Positions 9,192 through 17,949 of a DNA stretch of 40,496 nucleotides are shown here, in pieces (position 1 is the stretch's first letter; each line of letters opens with the position of its first letter). The notes below the pieces were generated by a model that saw nothing but the letters and a program-made list of their open reading frames with translations, did not search any database and was not told the DNA's origin. The stretch is from Vicinamibacteria bacterium (GTDB lineage: Bacteria; Acidobacteriota; Vicinamibacteria; Fen-336): the NCBI GenBank assembly GCA_016934575.1, contig JAFGSN010000068.1:1-40496 (forward strand), in the 5' to 3' direction. The position numbers and the translations under genes were made by a program.

Positions 9192-10711
9192 TCCGAGACG
9201 GGCGTATCGGCGTCGTCATCTCGCTTCCTGAAGGGCTGACGTAGGGCGCGCCAGCTTCCCTCCATCAACTCTTGCCCCACGCCGGCCAGGGCGCCAGCCT
9301 GTCGCCGGAACGTTCGGCGCGCTTCACGCAAGGCGGTCTCGAAAACACGGCCGCCGAATAATCCCTGAAAAGCCGCGGCCAGCATCAGGAACGGATTGAA
9401 CTCGGTCCGGCTGCTCATGTGGCGCACCATTTCCCGGAGCGAGCCCGCCCGCGGCTCGGACACAATCCGCAAAATGAAAACCGTCGCAAGACACATGACC
9501 AGTGATCCGACGAGCACTGCGTGATATCGAGTGAGCGGTTGATCGAACAAAGTCCCGAGCACGTCAGGCAGGCTGGCGAGCAGGCGACCGCCAAGAAACG
9601 GACCGAGCAGGGTCAGGACGTATGTCGTCGCGTAATAGGTCGAGATGTAATGCGCTCGACTGCCGGCCGGAACCATCTTGAGCATAAACGTAAATTGCAG
9701 AAGTTGCATCAGCGTCCACATGAAGCCGTAGACGATAAAGCTCGGGTAGGCGAGGTAGGCCCGCTCGGGACACGCAAAAAGCCAGAGAATCGAAGCCGTC
9801 GTCGTCCAGAGAATCACGACCCCGGTCATAACCGGCTTGACGCCGAAACGATCGGTCAGCGGCCCCCAGGTGCCGACCGACAGAAGGCCCGCCAGATTGC
9901 CGAGCGTCGTCAGAACGGTGAGACCGCCCAGCGTGAAACGCAGCTCCGTCAGGACGAAGACGCTGTAGAACGGCAGCCCCACGAAGAGGAACAAACCGAA
10001 GAGGCCGTGAAACGCCAGGAACAGAAGGAAGTTGCCGTCCTTGAGCGGCGTGACTAATCCGCCGAGCGCCATGGTTTCGTGATGCTTGTCCATTACGGTT
10101 CGCGGGAACGTCATGCGCATGAAAAAGAAGAGGCCGATGAGGCGCGAGACGGCGGCGGCGGCGTAGACGGCCGCGAGAACCGACAGAGAGTTGTTCGTCC
10201 AGTCGGCTATCTGGCCCACCGCGACGAGGACGAGCAGTGTCCAGAATCCATAGATCAGGTTGCGCCGTCCGAAATAGCGGCCACGGACGCGGAGCGGAAC
10301 CAGCTCCGACATCGACGCCGACCAGGCGACCGCGCATACCGCGTTGGCCAGCGCCGACAGGAGAACGACGGCGGCGAAAATACCGTCACGCGCGCTCGGC
10401 GCGACGTAAGGAAACGACAGCACCAGGAACCAGGGCGCGGCGTTGGCGACGAACGCGCCGCGCACGATGGCATGCCAGGAATAGTGTCGCTGGAGAACGA
10501 AAGAGATCGGGACCTGGAGAACGTAGCCCAGGAAGGGCGTGGCCGCGAGAAAGCCCACGCCTCCGGCGTCCCAACCCAGTGCCGTGACGGCGAAACCGAT
10601 GGCAAAGGGCATGTGACCCAGCGTGAGCTGAAGCATCGGCACGCTGAAGCAGGACTCGATCGTGCCGTATTTCAGCGAAAGCAGAAGCTGGCGGTGGCGC
10701 AGTATGCTCAT
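9185..10711 (-). CDS. MFS transporter
   Basis: About 508 residues with twelve predicted membrane helices typical of the major facilitator superfamily. The loop motif SMSELVPLRVRGRYFGRRN between helices 4 and 5 resembles the ELVP/RGR signature of a group of uncharacterised bacterial MFS proteins, and WGPLTDRFGVKPVM is the motif-A-like loop between the two halves. A charged cytoplasmic tail of about 90 residues (EFNPFLMLAAAFQGLFGG, then many Arg/Ala) is unusually long. ATG 10711 is preferred; a TTG sits two codons upstream. The substrate cannot be inferred. It is divergent from the channel gene, with 65 nt between them. Confidence 0.8.
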   Translation of the reverse strand: MSILRHRQLLLSLKYGTIESCFSVPMLQLTLGHMPFAIGFAVTALGWDAGGVGFLAATPFLGYVLQVPISFVLQRHYSWHAIVRGAFVANAAPWFLVLSFPYVAPSARDGIFAAVVLLSALANAVCAVAWSASMSELVPLRVRGRYFGRRNLIYGFWTLLVLVAVGQIADWTNNSLSVLAAVYAAAAVSRLIGLFFFMRMTFPRTVMDKHHETMALGGLVTPLKDGNFLLFLAFHGLFGLFLFVGLPFYSVFVLTELRFTLGGLTVLTTLGNLAGLLSVGTWGPLTDRFGVKPVMTGVVILWTTTASILWLFACPERAYLAYPSFIVYGFMWTLMQLLQFTFMLKMVPAGSRAHYISTYYATTYVLTLLGPFLGGRLLASLPDVLGTLFDQPLTRYHAVLVGSLVMCLATVFILRIVSEPRAGSLREMVRHMSSRTEFNPFLMLAAAFQGLFGGRVFETALREARRTFRRQAGALAGVGQELMEGSWRALRQPFRKRDDDADTPVSDQ

Positions 10712-10776
10712 CTTCAATCACGCTACCACGGACGGATGTCGCGGCGAGAACCAACGCCGAACGATTTCGTAGTAGC

Positions 10777-11979
10777 ATGCGGACATACGTCATGATGAGC
10801 TTTCCATCAGCGACCGACACGCAGGCGACCGTCGACCGCGCACGCCGTCAGAGGGCTCGGCGGTGGACGCATATCGCTCTCGCCGGCGCGTGCGGATTTC
10901 TCACGCCCCCAGCAGGATCGCCCGCCGGCGCCGCTATCGGCGAAGGCCCCGCGTCTCAAGCGAAATGCCTCGCTCCGGCAGGCGCTCCTCTCCGCGTGGT
11001 CATCGCGGGGAGCCGGCCCTTCGTAGTGACGAGCTCCGCGGGCGAGGTATCGGGCCTGAGCGTTGACGTCTGGAAAGCTCTGGAAAGCCTCCTGTGCCGA
11101 AAAAGCACGCCGACGACGGCGCATAGCGTGGCCGAAGCGCTCGCCACGGTCGCCGGCGGCAAAGCCGACGTCGCCGTCGGTCCGATCAGCATCACGTCCA
11201 CGCGCGCCGAGCGCGTCGCGTTCACCCACCCCTACTTCGAAGCCGACCTGGCGATTCTCGCGCCCGCCTCACGCAGCTTGCTCGATCGCATCCGGCCCTT
11301 CTTGACGCGCGCATTCCTTGCCGGGGCGTGCTTCCTCGTCGGCGTTCTGATTCTCGTCGGCGCCGCCGTATGGCTGGCGGAGCGTCGCGACAATCCGGAG
11401 CAGTTTCCTTCGCGCTTTTTCGCGGGAATCGGCAACGGCGTCTGGATGGCGCTCGTCACGATGACGACCGTCGGCTACGGCGATCGCGTCCCGCGCACGA
11501 CCACAGGGCGCGTTCTTGTCGGCTTCTGGATGACGTTCTCCATGATCTTCGCGTCGTCGCTCACCGCCTTCATCGCCAGCGCGCTGACCCTCTCACAGAT
11601 AGAGGGTCCGACGATTGCGAGAATCGACGACCTTCGCGGACGCCGCGTCGGCGTCGTTGGCCAAACGACTTCGCAGGTTTTCGTCGACCAGAACGGCGGG
11701 CGATACGTCGCGGCGGACGATCTCGACGCCGCCATCGCCTCGCTGCTTCGCGGCGACACCGAAGCCGTCGTTTTCGATCGACCGATGCTCCGTGATTACC
11801 TCAAACGCCATCCGGAGCGGAGACTACGCCTCTCCGAGACCTCATATGAGCCCCAATCGTACGGCTTCGCCGTCCGACCGGGCGACAGCGCGATCCGACG
11901 CTCGCTGGACGTCGCAATCCTGCGTTTACGGGAGTCCGGTCGGTTGGACCATATCATCGAGTCCCGGCTGGGACCTTGA
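10777..11979 (+). CDS. GluR0-like ligand-gated potassium channel
   Basis: A 400-residue protein with the architecture of prokaryotic ionotropic glutamate receptors. Residues 29-54 are a signal peptide. Residues 72-163 are ligand-binding lobe S1, with VGPISITSTRAERVAFTHPYF and the probable ligand-carboxylate arginine R143. A membrane helix lies at 177-201, a re-entrant pore at 215-240 with the potassium selectivity filter TVGYGD (231-236), and a second helix at 246-272. Lobe S2 (280-400) has the ligand-side aspartate D334 in VVFDRPML. Retention of both R143 and D334 suggests an alpha-amino-acid ligand, by analogy with Synechocystis GluR0. It would sit in the inner membrane with the binding lobes in the periplasm. 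No Shine-Dalgarno is clear; ATG codons at 10792 and 10795 are alternatives. Confidence 0.87.
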   Translation: MRTYVMMSFPSATDTQATVDRARRQRARRWTHIALAGACGFLTPPAGSPAGAAIGEGPASQAKCLAPAGAPLRVVIAGSRPFVVTSSAGEVSGLSVDVWKALESLLCRKSTPTTAHSVAEALATVAGGKADVAVGPISITSTRAERVAFTHPYFEADLAILAPASRSLLDRIRPFLTRAFLAGACFLVGVLILVGAAVWLAERRDNPEQFPSRFFAGIGNGVWMALVTMTTVGYGDRVPRTTTGRVLVGFWMTFSMIFASSLTAFIASALTLSQIEGPTIARIDDLRGRRVGVVGQTTSQVFVDQNGGRYVAADDLDAAIASLLRGDTEAVVFDRPMLRDYLKRHPERRLRLSETSYEPQSYGFAVRPGDSAIRRSLDVAILRLRESGRLDHIIESRLGP

Positions 11980-12073
11980 GCGTCGAATACGGAACGATCA
12001 TGCCAATGATTCGATCTGCGCCTGCACCAACCTGCATTCGAGACCGGAGCGGGTATTGACGCGGATCCGGGAG

Positions 12074-12670
12074 ATGTCGAGACATTTCGACCTATCGACG
12101 TGTTCCGGCGCGTTTCGCCTCGGCCTGTTGCTCGGCGCCGGGCTGAGCGCCGCCCTGTTCAGCTTCGTTCTTTGGCGCTCCAAACGAGACACGTTCCGCA
12201 CGGGCCCGCCGTCGAAACCGACCGTCACGCAATCCGCGGGCCTCCTGCTGTTCCCGGTTTCAGGCGGCTCGCGATCTGGTATCGAGTCCGGCTTTCGCGA
12301 GCTTCGCGGCGATCGCCGGCACGAGGCCGTCGATATCTTCGCCGATCGCGGCACGCCGGTGCTGGCCGTCAGCGATGGCTCTCTCGCCCGCCTGTCGAAC
12401 AGCCGCCAAGGAGGAAAGGGACTGTACCAGCGATCAGCGACAGGCGAGTTCTGCTACTACTACGCGCACTTCGACCGCTACGCGGACGGGCTGGAGCAAG
12501 GTCGCCTTCTGGCGCGGGGGCAAATCGTCGGATACGTGGGGAGCACCGGCAACGCTTCCGTAAACGCTCCCCATCTCCACTTCGCCGTGTTCCGGCTGGC
12601 GGCCGGACAACGCTGCGCCGAGGGCAAACCCGTCGATCCTTTCCCGCTGTTCGAGCCCATGGAGGAATGA
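12074..12670 (+). CDS. M23-family membrane-anchored metallopeptidase
   Basis: A 198-residue protein with an N-terminal membrane anchor at about 15-34 and a lysostaphin-type (LytM) domain. The zinc site appears complete: H83 and D87 in RRHEAVDI, and H169 in APHLHF, with H132 (YYYAHFDRY) and H167 as catalytic candidates. VGYVGSTGNA (152-161) is the usual lead-in. Such enzymes cut peptidoglycan cross-links or act as regulators in the envelope. The ATG at 12074 directly follows GGGAG; the frame stays open far upstream, but inside the channel gene's coding region. Its TGA is 2 nt before the phosphohexomutase start, whose Shine-Dalgarno (GGAGG, 12661-12665) lies inside this gene, so they are coupled. 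Confidence 0.83.
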   Translation: MSRHFDLSTCSGAFRLGLLLGAGLSAALFSFVLWRSKRDTFRTGPPSKPTVTQSAGLLLFPVSGGSRSGIESGFRELRGDRRHEAVDIFADRGTPVLAVSDGSLARLSNSRQGGKGLYQRSATGEFCYYYAHFDRYADGLEQGRLLARGQIVGYVGSTGNASVNAPHLHFAVFRLAAGQRCAEGKPVDPFPLFEPMEE

Positions 12671-12672
12671 GG

Positions 12673-14433
12673 ATGTCCGGACTGAACGGCGCGACGCCAG
12701 GCAGCCTGGCCGCGCATCTGGATTATGATCCGCGCGAGCTGAGGTTCGGCACGAGCGGACGGCGCGGGAACGTCGTCGACCTCACTCAATTGGAGATCTA
12801 CGTCAACGCGCTAGCGGAGCTAGAGTTCCTTCTGGAGCTGCCCGACCGTGAAGGGGGAATCCGGCCAGGAGACGTGTTCTACTACGCGTACGATCTCAGA
12901 CCCAGCTCTACTCGCCTCGTCGCCGAAGAGATGGGTCGCGGCGAGATCGCCCAGGCCGTCGCGCAAGCCGTCGCCGACGCCGGCCTGAAACCGGTCAACC
13001 TCGGGCGACTTCCCAGCCCGGCGATCGCCCATTACGCGATCTCACGGGGCAAGGGCAGCATCATGGTGACGGGCAGCCATATCCCCTTCGAACGCAACGG
13101 TTATAAGGTCAACACATCAGTGGGTGAGCTGCTCAAGCGCCATGAGCGGCCGATCGATCGCCTCGTGGCGCAAACGCGACGTCGAATCTACGAACAACCC
13201 TTCGAACGCTCGCTCTTCAACGCGCGCGGCATGTTCAAGAGCGGATCACGCGCGCTTCCGCCGGAAATCGACGTTGCCCGGCTCGCTTACGTCGAACGCT
13301 ACGCCGATTTCTTCGCGGGAGCGCCCCTCGGAGGAAAGAAGATCCTCGTCTATCAGCATTCGGCCGTCGGCCGTGACATTCTGGTCGAAATCCTTGAACG
13401 CGTCGGAGCGAACGTGGTTCCGGCCGGACGAAGCGAGACATTCGTCCCGATCGACACCGAGAACGTCGATCATGTCGTTCTGGCCGGGATCCAATCGCTC
13501 GTGGACGAAGAGGCGCCGCGTCACGGCGCCTTCGACGCCGTCGTCTCCACGGACGGCGACAGCGATCGGCCGTTGATTCTCGGCATGGAGGAAGCGCAGG
13601 ACGGCTCCGGACGACAACGCGTCCGCTTCTTCGGCGGAGATCTCGTGGGGATGGTCGTCGCGGATTTCCTGGACGCCGACGCCGTCGTGGTCTCGATCTC
13701 CTGCAACGACGGCGTTGACCGCGGCGACCTCAAGGACAGGCTGGAACCGAAAACACGCATCGGTTCCCCGCACATCATCGCCGGCATGGAGCGGGCTCTC
13801 GGCAAGGACAAAAGCCGCGTTGTCGGATGGGAAGCCAACGGCGGCTTCTTGACCGGCTCCGACATCGAGCGCCAGGGACGAGTTCTTCGCGCCCTTCCCA
13901 CGCGCGACGCCGTCCTTCCGATCTTGGCGACATTGACGGCGGCGTCCGAGCGCGGCTGGCCGATCACGCGCTTGTTCGAGCGTCTTCCTCGACGGTTCAG
14001 CAAGGCCGCCCTGCTCAAGAGATTCCCTCGCGCGACCAGCCTCGAAATCCTCCGGCGTTTCTCCATGTCCGATCCAAACGTCATGGAAGCCCGTTTCGAA
14101 CAAAACGCGACGGAATGCCTGGATTTCAACGAAGCGCTCATGCCGCATCAGCCGGAGCGCACGAGAGAGTCCGACCAAATCCGTCGCCGGCTCGAAGCGA
14201 TCTTCAATCAGAATGCCGGATTCGACCGTATCATCCGCGTCAACTGGACCGACGGCGTGCGCGTCTCCTTCAGCAACGGCGACGTGGCCCACGTGCGGCC
14301 GTCCGGCAACGCCGACGATCTCCGTATCTATGCCGTGGCCGACAGCCAACAACGCGCCGACGCCGTCGCCGCGCTGGGCGTCGCAGAGCCTGACGGAATA
14401 CTCCGCCGTCTGGAAAAAGCGGCGCTCTCGTGA
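12673..14433 (+). CDS. phosphomannomutase/phosphoglucomutase
   Basis: A 586-residue alpha-D-phosphohexomutase that interconverts hexose 6- and 1-phosphates. The four signature loops are present: phosphoserine loop VTGSHIP (S135), metal loop DGDSDR (294-299), sugar loop GWEANGGF (386-392) and a C-terminal phosphate loop RPSGN-ADDLR. At 586 residues it is longer than the usual 450-470, as in a less common bacterial subgroup. The ATG has GGAGG 7 nt upstream; the frame open further upstream is a shadow of the M23 gene. Its stop overlaps the mannose-6-phosphate isomerase start (GTGA), so a mannose role (mannose 6-phosphate to mannose 1-phosphate for GDP-mannose) is likely. Confidence 0.9.
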   Translation: MSGLNGATPGSLAAHLDYDPRELRFGTSGRRGNVVDLTQLEIYVNALAELEFLLELPDREGGIRPGDVFYYAYDLRPSSTRLVAEEMGRGEIAQAVAQAVADAGLKPVNLGRLPSPAIAHYAISRGKGSIMVTGSHIPFERNGYKVNTSVGELLKRHERPIDRLVAQTRRRIYEQPFERSLFNARGMFKSGSRALPPEIDVARLAYVERYADFFAGAPLGGKKILVYQHSAVGRDILVEILERVGANVVPAGRSETFVPIDTENVDHVVLAGIQSLVDEEAPRHGAFDAVVSTDGDSDRPLILGMEEAQDGSGRQRVRFFGGDLVGMVVADFLDADAVVVSISCNDGVDRGDLKDRLEPKTRIGSPHIIAGMERALGKDKSRVVGWEANGGFLTGSDIERQGRVLRALPTRDAVLPILATLTAASERGWPITRLFERLPRRFSKAALLKRFPRATSLEILRRFSMSDPNVMEARFEQNATECLDFNEALMPHQPERTRESDQIRRRLEAIFNQNAGFDRIIRVNWTDGVRVSFSNGDVAHVRPSGNADDLRIYAVADSQQRADAVAALGVAEPDGILRRLEKAALS

Positions 14434-15689
14434 GCGACACGGCCATGGATCCCCTGTTTCGGCTCAGAGGAACCGTTCAGCATTACGCCTGGGGCGGACA
14501 CGATCTGATCCCCGGATTACTGGGAGTGGACAACGCCGACGGAAAGCCTTACGCCGAGATGTGGATCGGGGCGCATCCCAGGGCGCCATCGCTCGTCGTG
14601 AGCCATGATCCGCCCGAGCCCTTCGACGCGCTCATCGCGAGGAATCCTCGCACGATTCTCGGCGATGAGGCGTCCGCCCGCTTTCATGGACGATTGCCCT
14701 ATCTTCTGAAAGTGCTGGACGTACGCGGCATGCTCTCGATCCAGGTCCATCCCGACAAACGACAGGCGGAAGAAGGTTTCGCGCGCGAGAACGCATCCGG
14801 CGTCGCTCTGGACGCCGTTGATCGCAACTACAGGGACGACAACCACAAGCCGGAAGCCCACGTCGCGCTGACCGACTTCTGGATGCTCCACGGCTTTCGC
14901 CATGTCGAGGAGATCGCGCGCCTCCCGCACGACGTGCCGGAGTTGCGCGTGTTGATGTCGGACTTCACGCGCCGATCTGCGGACGCGACGCGCGCGAACG
15001 AACGGGACTCTCTCCTGAAAAGCCTGTATGCGACCGTCATGGAGTTGCCCCAGGCGAAGGTCGACGACGTATTGAACCCTCTGCTCGCCCGTTTACGAGG
15101 GCTAGGATCGATCGACAAAGACACGCCGGATTACTGGGCGCTGCGCGCCGCACGTGAGCTGCCGTTGCCGGATGGCCATGTCGATCGCGGCATATTCTCG
15201 ATCTATTTCCTGAATCTCTTGCGATTGCGTCCCGGTCAGGGCACTCACCAGCCCGCCGGCTTGCCGCACGCGTATCTGGAGGGCGCCTGCGTCGAGATCA
15301 TGGCCAACTCCGACAACGTGCTGCGCGGCGGCCTCACGCCCAAGCACGTGGACGTCCCGGAGCTTCTTCGCGTGCTGAAGTTTACCGGCGGCAAGCCCGA
15401 GATTCTCGCGGGCGAGGCGATCACGCCGGCGGAGAAGATTTACCGCACGCCGTCACGCGAGTTTCAGCTCGGCGTGATCACCGTCTCCAGAGAGACAAGT
15501 TATTCCGGCCTCACTTCCGGCGGCCCCGACGCCTTGATCGTGATGAAGGGCGGAGTCCGGGTGTCCGCAAAAGGTTTTTCCCTTGAAGTCGGCCGCGGCG
15601 GCATCCTCCTTGTTCCTTACGGCGTGATGTATGGCGTGGACGCGCTCGCGGAATACGGCGTCGTTTACCGCGCCGGCGTTCCAGCATAG
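14430..15689 (+). CDS. manA: mannose-6-phosphate isomerase, class I
   Basis: A 419-residue type I phosphomannose isomerase that interconverts fructose 6-phosphate and mannose 6-phosphate. The zinc ligands of the family are visible as Q105 and H107 (SIQVHPDK), E142 (NHKPEAH) and H280 (AGLPHAYLEG), with the catalytic arginine R299 in NVLRGGLTPKH. The GTG start at 14430 overlaps the preceding TGA by 4 nt (GTGA); an ATG at 14445 is possible. With the mutase it supplies mannose 1-phosphate for GDP-mannose and surface glycans. No guanylyltransferase gene is in the window. Confidence 0.93.
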   Translation: MSDTAMDPLFRLRGTVQHYAWGGHDLIPGLLGVDNADGKPYAEMWIGAHPRAPSLVVSHDPPEPFDALIARNPRTILGDEASARFHGRLPYLLKVLDVRGMLSIQVHPDKRQAEEGFARENASGVALDAVDRNYRDDNHKPEAHVALTDFWMLHGFRHVEEIARLPHDVPELRVLMSDFTRRSADATRANERDSLLKSLYATVMELPQAKVDDVLNPLLARLRGLGSIDKDTPDYWALRAARELPLPDGHVDRGIFSIYFLNLLRLRPGQGTHQPAGLPHAYLEGACVEIMANSDNVLRGGLTPKHVDVPELLRVLKFTGGKPEILAGEAITPAEKIYRTPSREFQLGVITVSRETSYSGLTSGGPDALIVMKGGVRVSAKGFSLEVGRGGILLVPYGVMYGVDALAEYGVVYRAGVPA

Positions 15690-15896
15690 CGAATCCGGCT
15701 CGGCGCGGGCGTCCCGGACCGGTCCAGCGGTCCAGCGCAGGCTTCAAGACAACGATCCTTGTTGTTGTTAAAATAAGCTTATGCGCATGGGCGCGGCCGT
15801 TGCTTCTTGCGTCGGGAAGCATGTGCCATGATCGACGCATTGTAGTCCTCCTTGCGCACGCCGCAGTCTTGCCCGTCCCGAAAAGGAGTAACGACC

Positions 15897-16376
15897 ATGC
15901 CAGCCGCCAACGCCACCGTCAGAGCTCTCTTCGCATTCTTCATAACGCTTGCCCTGAATGCCGCATTTGCGTCCGGTGCGGACCCCGCGAAAGTCAGCGT
16001 GGATGCGATCGTCGTGACTCCAGCGATCCCAGCGCCGTCGACTCTCTGCAAGCTCAAGGCCCGCGTGAAGAACAGCGGCGCCCTGGCCGCTTCCTTTTTT
16101 AGATTCAGCGTCACGATCGACGGAAAGAACCTGCCTGTATACAAGAACCAGACTTACGTCGTCAACGTCGAGCCCGGCACTACCGGCGATCTGGATCTCT
16201 ACAATTTCTGGACCCCGAAAGAATCCAAAACGCTCGATATTCAGGTGACGCTCGAAGAAGCGCAGTTGGTGCAGATCAAGAAAGAAGGCTCGACCTCGAC
16301 GACGACTCCTTCCGAACCGGTCACGGGCCTGCCGGCGAGCGCGACTCTGTCTTTGAAAATGTCGCCGGCCAAGTAG
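15897..16376 (+). CDS. secreted CARDB-like protein
   Basis: A 159-residue protein. The start is set by AAAAGGAGTAACGACC upstream and by the signal peptide (RALFAFFITLALNAAFASGA, cleaved near residue 27). The mature part has the pattern of a CARDB adhesion-type beta-sandwich: VSVDAIVVTPAIPAP, LKARVKNSGALAASFFRFSV, then VEPGTTGDLDLYNF and a C-terminal LSLKM strand. It probably acts in the periplasm or outside the cell. The 207-nt gap upstream contains an 8-bp tandem repeat (GGTCCAGC twice, 15721-15736) and an AT-rich TTGTTGTTAAAAT stretch near 15760-15773, which may hold its promoter. No partner gene is evident. Confidence 0.72.
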   Translation: MPAANATVRALFAFFITLALNAAFASGADPAKVSVDAIVVTPAIPAPSTLCKLKARVKNSGALAASFFRFSVTIDGKNLPVYKNQTYVVNVEPGTTGDLDLYNFWTPKESKTLDIQVTLEEAQLVQIKKEGSTSTTTPSEPVTGLPASATLSLKMSPAK

Positions 16377-16558
16377 AACGATCGGCATTGACGGCGCGAA
16401 CGCATTGTCATGACGACGTGGCGACTCGGCTCATCCGCGGATCAACGCCCGCGCCGCCGGCCGATCGGTCGCGCCTCGAGCGTGAGGCGGTTTTCGACGA
16501 TAAGGGCAACGCTTCCCTGTCGAGCAGTCATTCGGATACGCGCGCCCCGGCCATGGCC

Positions 16559-17032
16559 TCAATTGCGTAAATCCACTTCGGCCTCGGTGCTGAAGCGTAG
16601 CTTGCGCAGGCCGCCGTCTTTCTTGGCGTGGAACGTGCCACGCACGCGAGCCCGCGCCCGGTCGCTCGACAACACTTCCTGAACGCCGGCCGGCAGGTTA
16701 AGCATGTTGAGGTGGAACCTGGAGACGATCACGGCCTCGGCAAAACCCCGTAACGGGACAGGCTCCCCGTAATAACCGCGGCCCAAGCGTACTCCATTGA
16801 GGTCGAGCTGGTACTCCAGATTTTCGATTTCCAGGGGCTCGGGATTCGTGTTGTGGATGCGGAACCGGACGTCCATCGACACGCCAGTGACGTGCAGCTT
16901 GTCCACCTTGAGCCCCTCGACGAAGAGCTGCGGCGGCTTCAGCGTTGCGCACCCCCCGAGCATCGCCGCCGCCGCAACCCAGAGACATCCCATGCCCGCA
17001 ATTCGCCGCATTCCCGTTTTCAAGGATTTCAT
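16559..17032 (-). CDS. LEA14-like (WHy domain) lipoprotein
   Basis: A 157-residue protein. The ATG at 17032 has GAGGAGG 8 nt upstream, and an N-terminal lipoprotein signal follows (GCLWVAAAAMLGGC with lipobox LGGC). The mature region is a water-stress/hypersensitive-response (LEA14, LEA_2) beta-sandwich: VDKLHVTGVSMDVRFRIHNT, NPEPLEIENLEYQLDLNG, then PVPLRGFAEAVI. Such proteins are thought to protect the envelope or bind small ligands, with no fixed role. The gene is divergent from the EcsC gene with a 56-nt gap. The reading frame continues for about 38 codons after the TGA before the next stop. Confidence 0.82.
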   Translation of the reverse strand: MKSLKTGMRRIAGMGCLWVAAAAMLGGCATLKPPQLFVEGLKVDKLHVTGVSMDVRFRIHNTNPEPLEIENLEYQLDLNGVRLGRGYYGEPVPLRGFAEAVIVSRFHLNMLNLPAGVQEVLSSDRARARVRGTFHAKKDGGLRKLRFSTEAEVDLRN

Positions 17033-17088
17033 CGCCTGTTCCTCCTCGCCGTGCAACGGCGCCGAGCCTAGCCACACAAGATCAGCAT

Positions 17089-17925
17089 ATGACATTATTA
17101 CAGGAAGTAGTTGATCGTGAAGAAGACGGAATGACGCTCAACGCACGAGACTTGTCGGATCTGAGAAAAGCGGTCGCGCTTCTCGAACGGCCGGGGCTGG
17201 CGATACGTCTCACCGAGCTCGTGGGACGTCCGGTGGAAAAACTCATCGACGCCCTTCCCAGGGGGATCTCCGCGAACATCCAGGAAACGACGCGGAGCAT
17301 TCTTCAGGGACTGCTCGACAGCGTCGTCAAAACCATGAGGCTTGAATATCGAGGCGTCGCCAGAAACGGAGCGCACAGGATTCTGGCCGGCCTGAGCGGC
17401 GCCGTGGGCGGCGCGTTCGGAGCTCCGGCCCTGGCCGTCGAGCTTCCCATCACCACGTCGTTCATTCTTCGTTCAATCGCCGACATCGCGCGCAGCGAGG
17501 GCGAGGATCTCAGTCTGTTGCCGGCGCGGCTGGCATGCCTGGAAGTCTTCGCGTTCGGCGGCCGGAAACGCGCCGACGACGCTGCGGAGACGGGTTACTA
17601 TGCGGTCCGCGCGGCTCTGGCCAAGGCGACGAGCGACGCGGTCAAGCACATCGCCGAGAAAGGGTTGACGCAGGAAGGAGCGCCCGCGATTATTCGGTTG
17701 ATATCGGCGCTGGCCGCCCGTTTCGGCGCCGTGGTCTCGGAAAAGGCCGCCGCCCAGACCGTGCCGGTCGTCGGCGCTCTCGGCGGCGCGACGATCAACG
17801 TCGTTTTCACGAGCCACTTCCAGGGCATGGCACGCGGCAACTTCATCGTCCGGCGATTGGAGCGCGGTTACGGTCACGACGCGATTCGCGCCGAATACGA
17901 AGCGTTCGCGGCGGCGATCGAATGA
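17089..17925 (+). CDS. EcsC-family protein
   Basis: A 278-residue protein of the EcsC family (PF12787), a group of unknown biochemical function named after the Bacillus ecs operon. Features are an N-terminal basic/acidic helix, VEKLIDALPRGISANIQETT, and a glycine- and alanine-rich core LAGLSGAVGGAFGAPALAVE (about 104-123) followed by LPITTSFILRSIADIARSEG. A second glycine-rich stretch (QTVPVVGALGGATINVVF) precedes a FQGMARGNFIVRRLERGYG motif near the C-terminus. The hydrophobic glycine-rich parts may associate with membrane. The ATG at 17089 lacks a good Shine-Dalgarno; ATG 17131 is an alternative. It converges on the CNNM gene, with 24 nt between the stops. Confidence 0.86.
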   Translation: MTLLQEVVDREEDGMTLNARDLSDLRKAVALLERPGLAIRLTELVGRPVEKLIDALPRGISANIQETTRSILQGLLDSVVKTMRLEYRGVARNGAHRILAGLSGAVGGAFGAPALAVELPITTSFILRSIADIARSEGEDLSLLPARLACLEVFAFGGRKRADDAAETGYYAVRAALAKATSDAVKHIAEKGLTQEGAPAIIRLISALAARFGAVVSEKAAAQTVPVVGALGGATINVVFTSHFQGMARGNFIVRRLERGYGHDAIRAEYEAFAAAIE

Positions 17926-17949
17926 GACCGATCGCATGAGAGTATGAGA

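Noticed and set aside
12100-12672. 191-codon upstream extension of the phosphohexomutase frame
   Set aside because: It is a shadow of the M23 gene in another frame, rich in Arg and Pro. GGAGG before the ATG at 12673 sets the real start.
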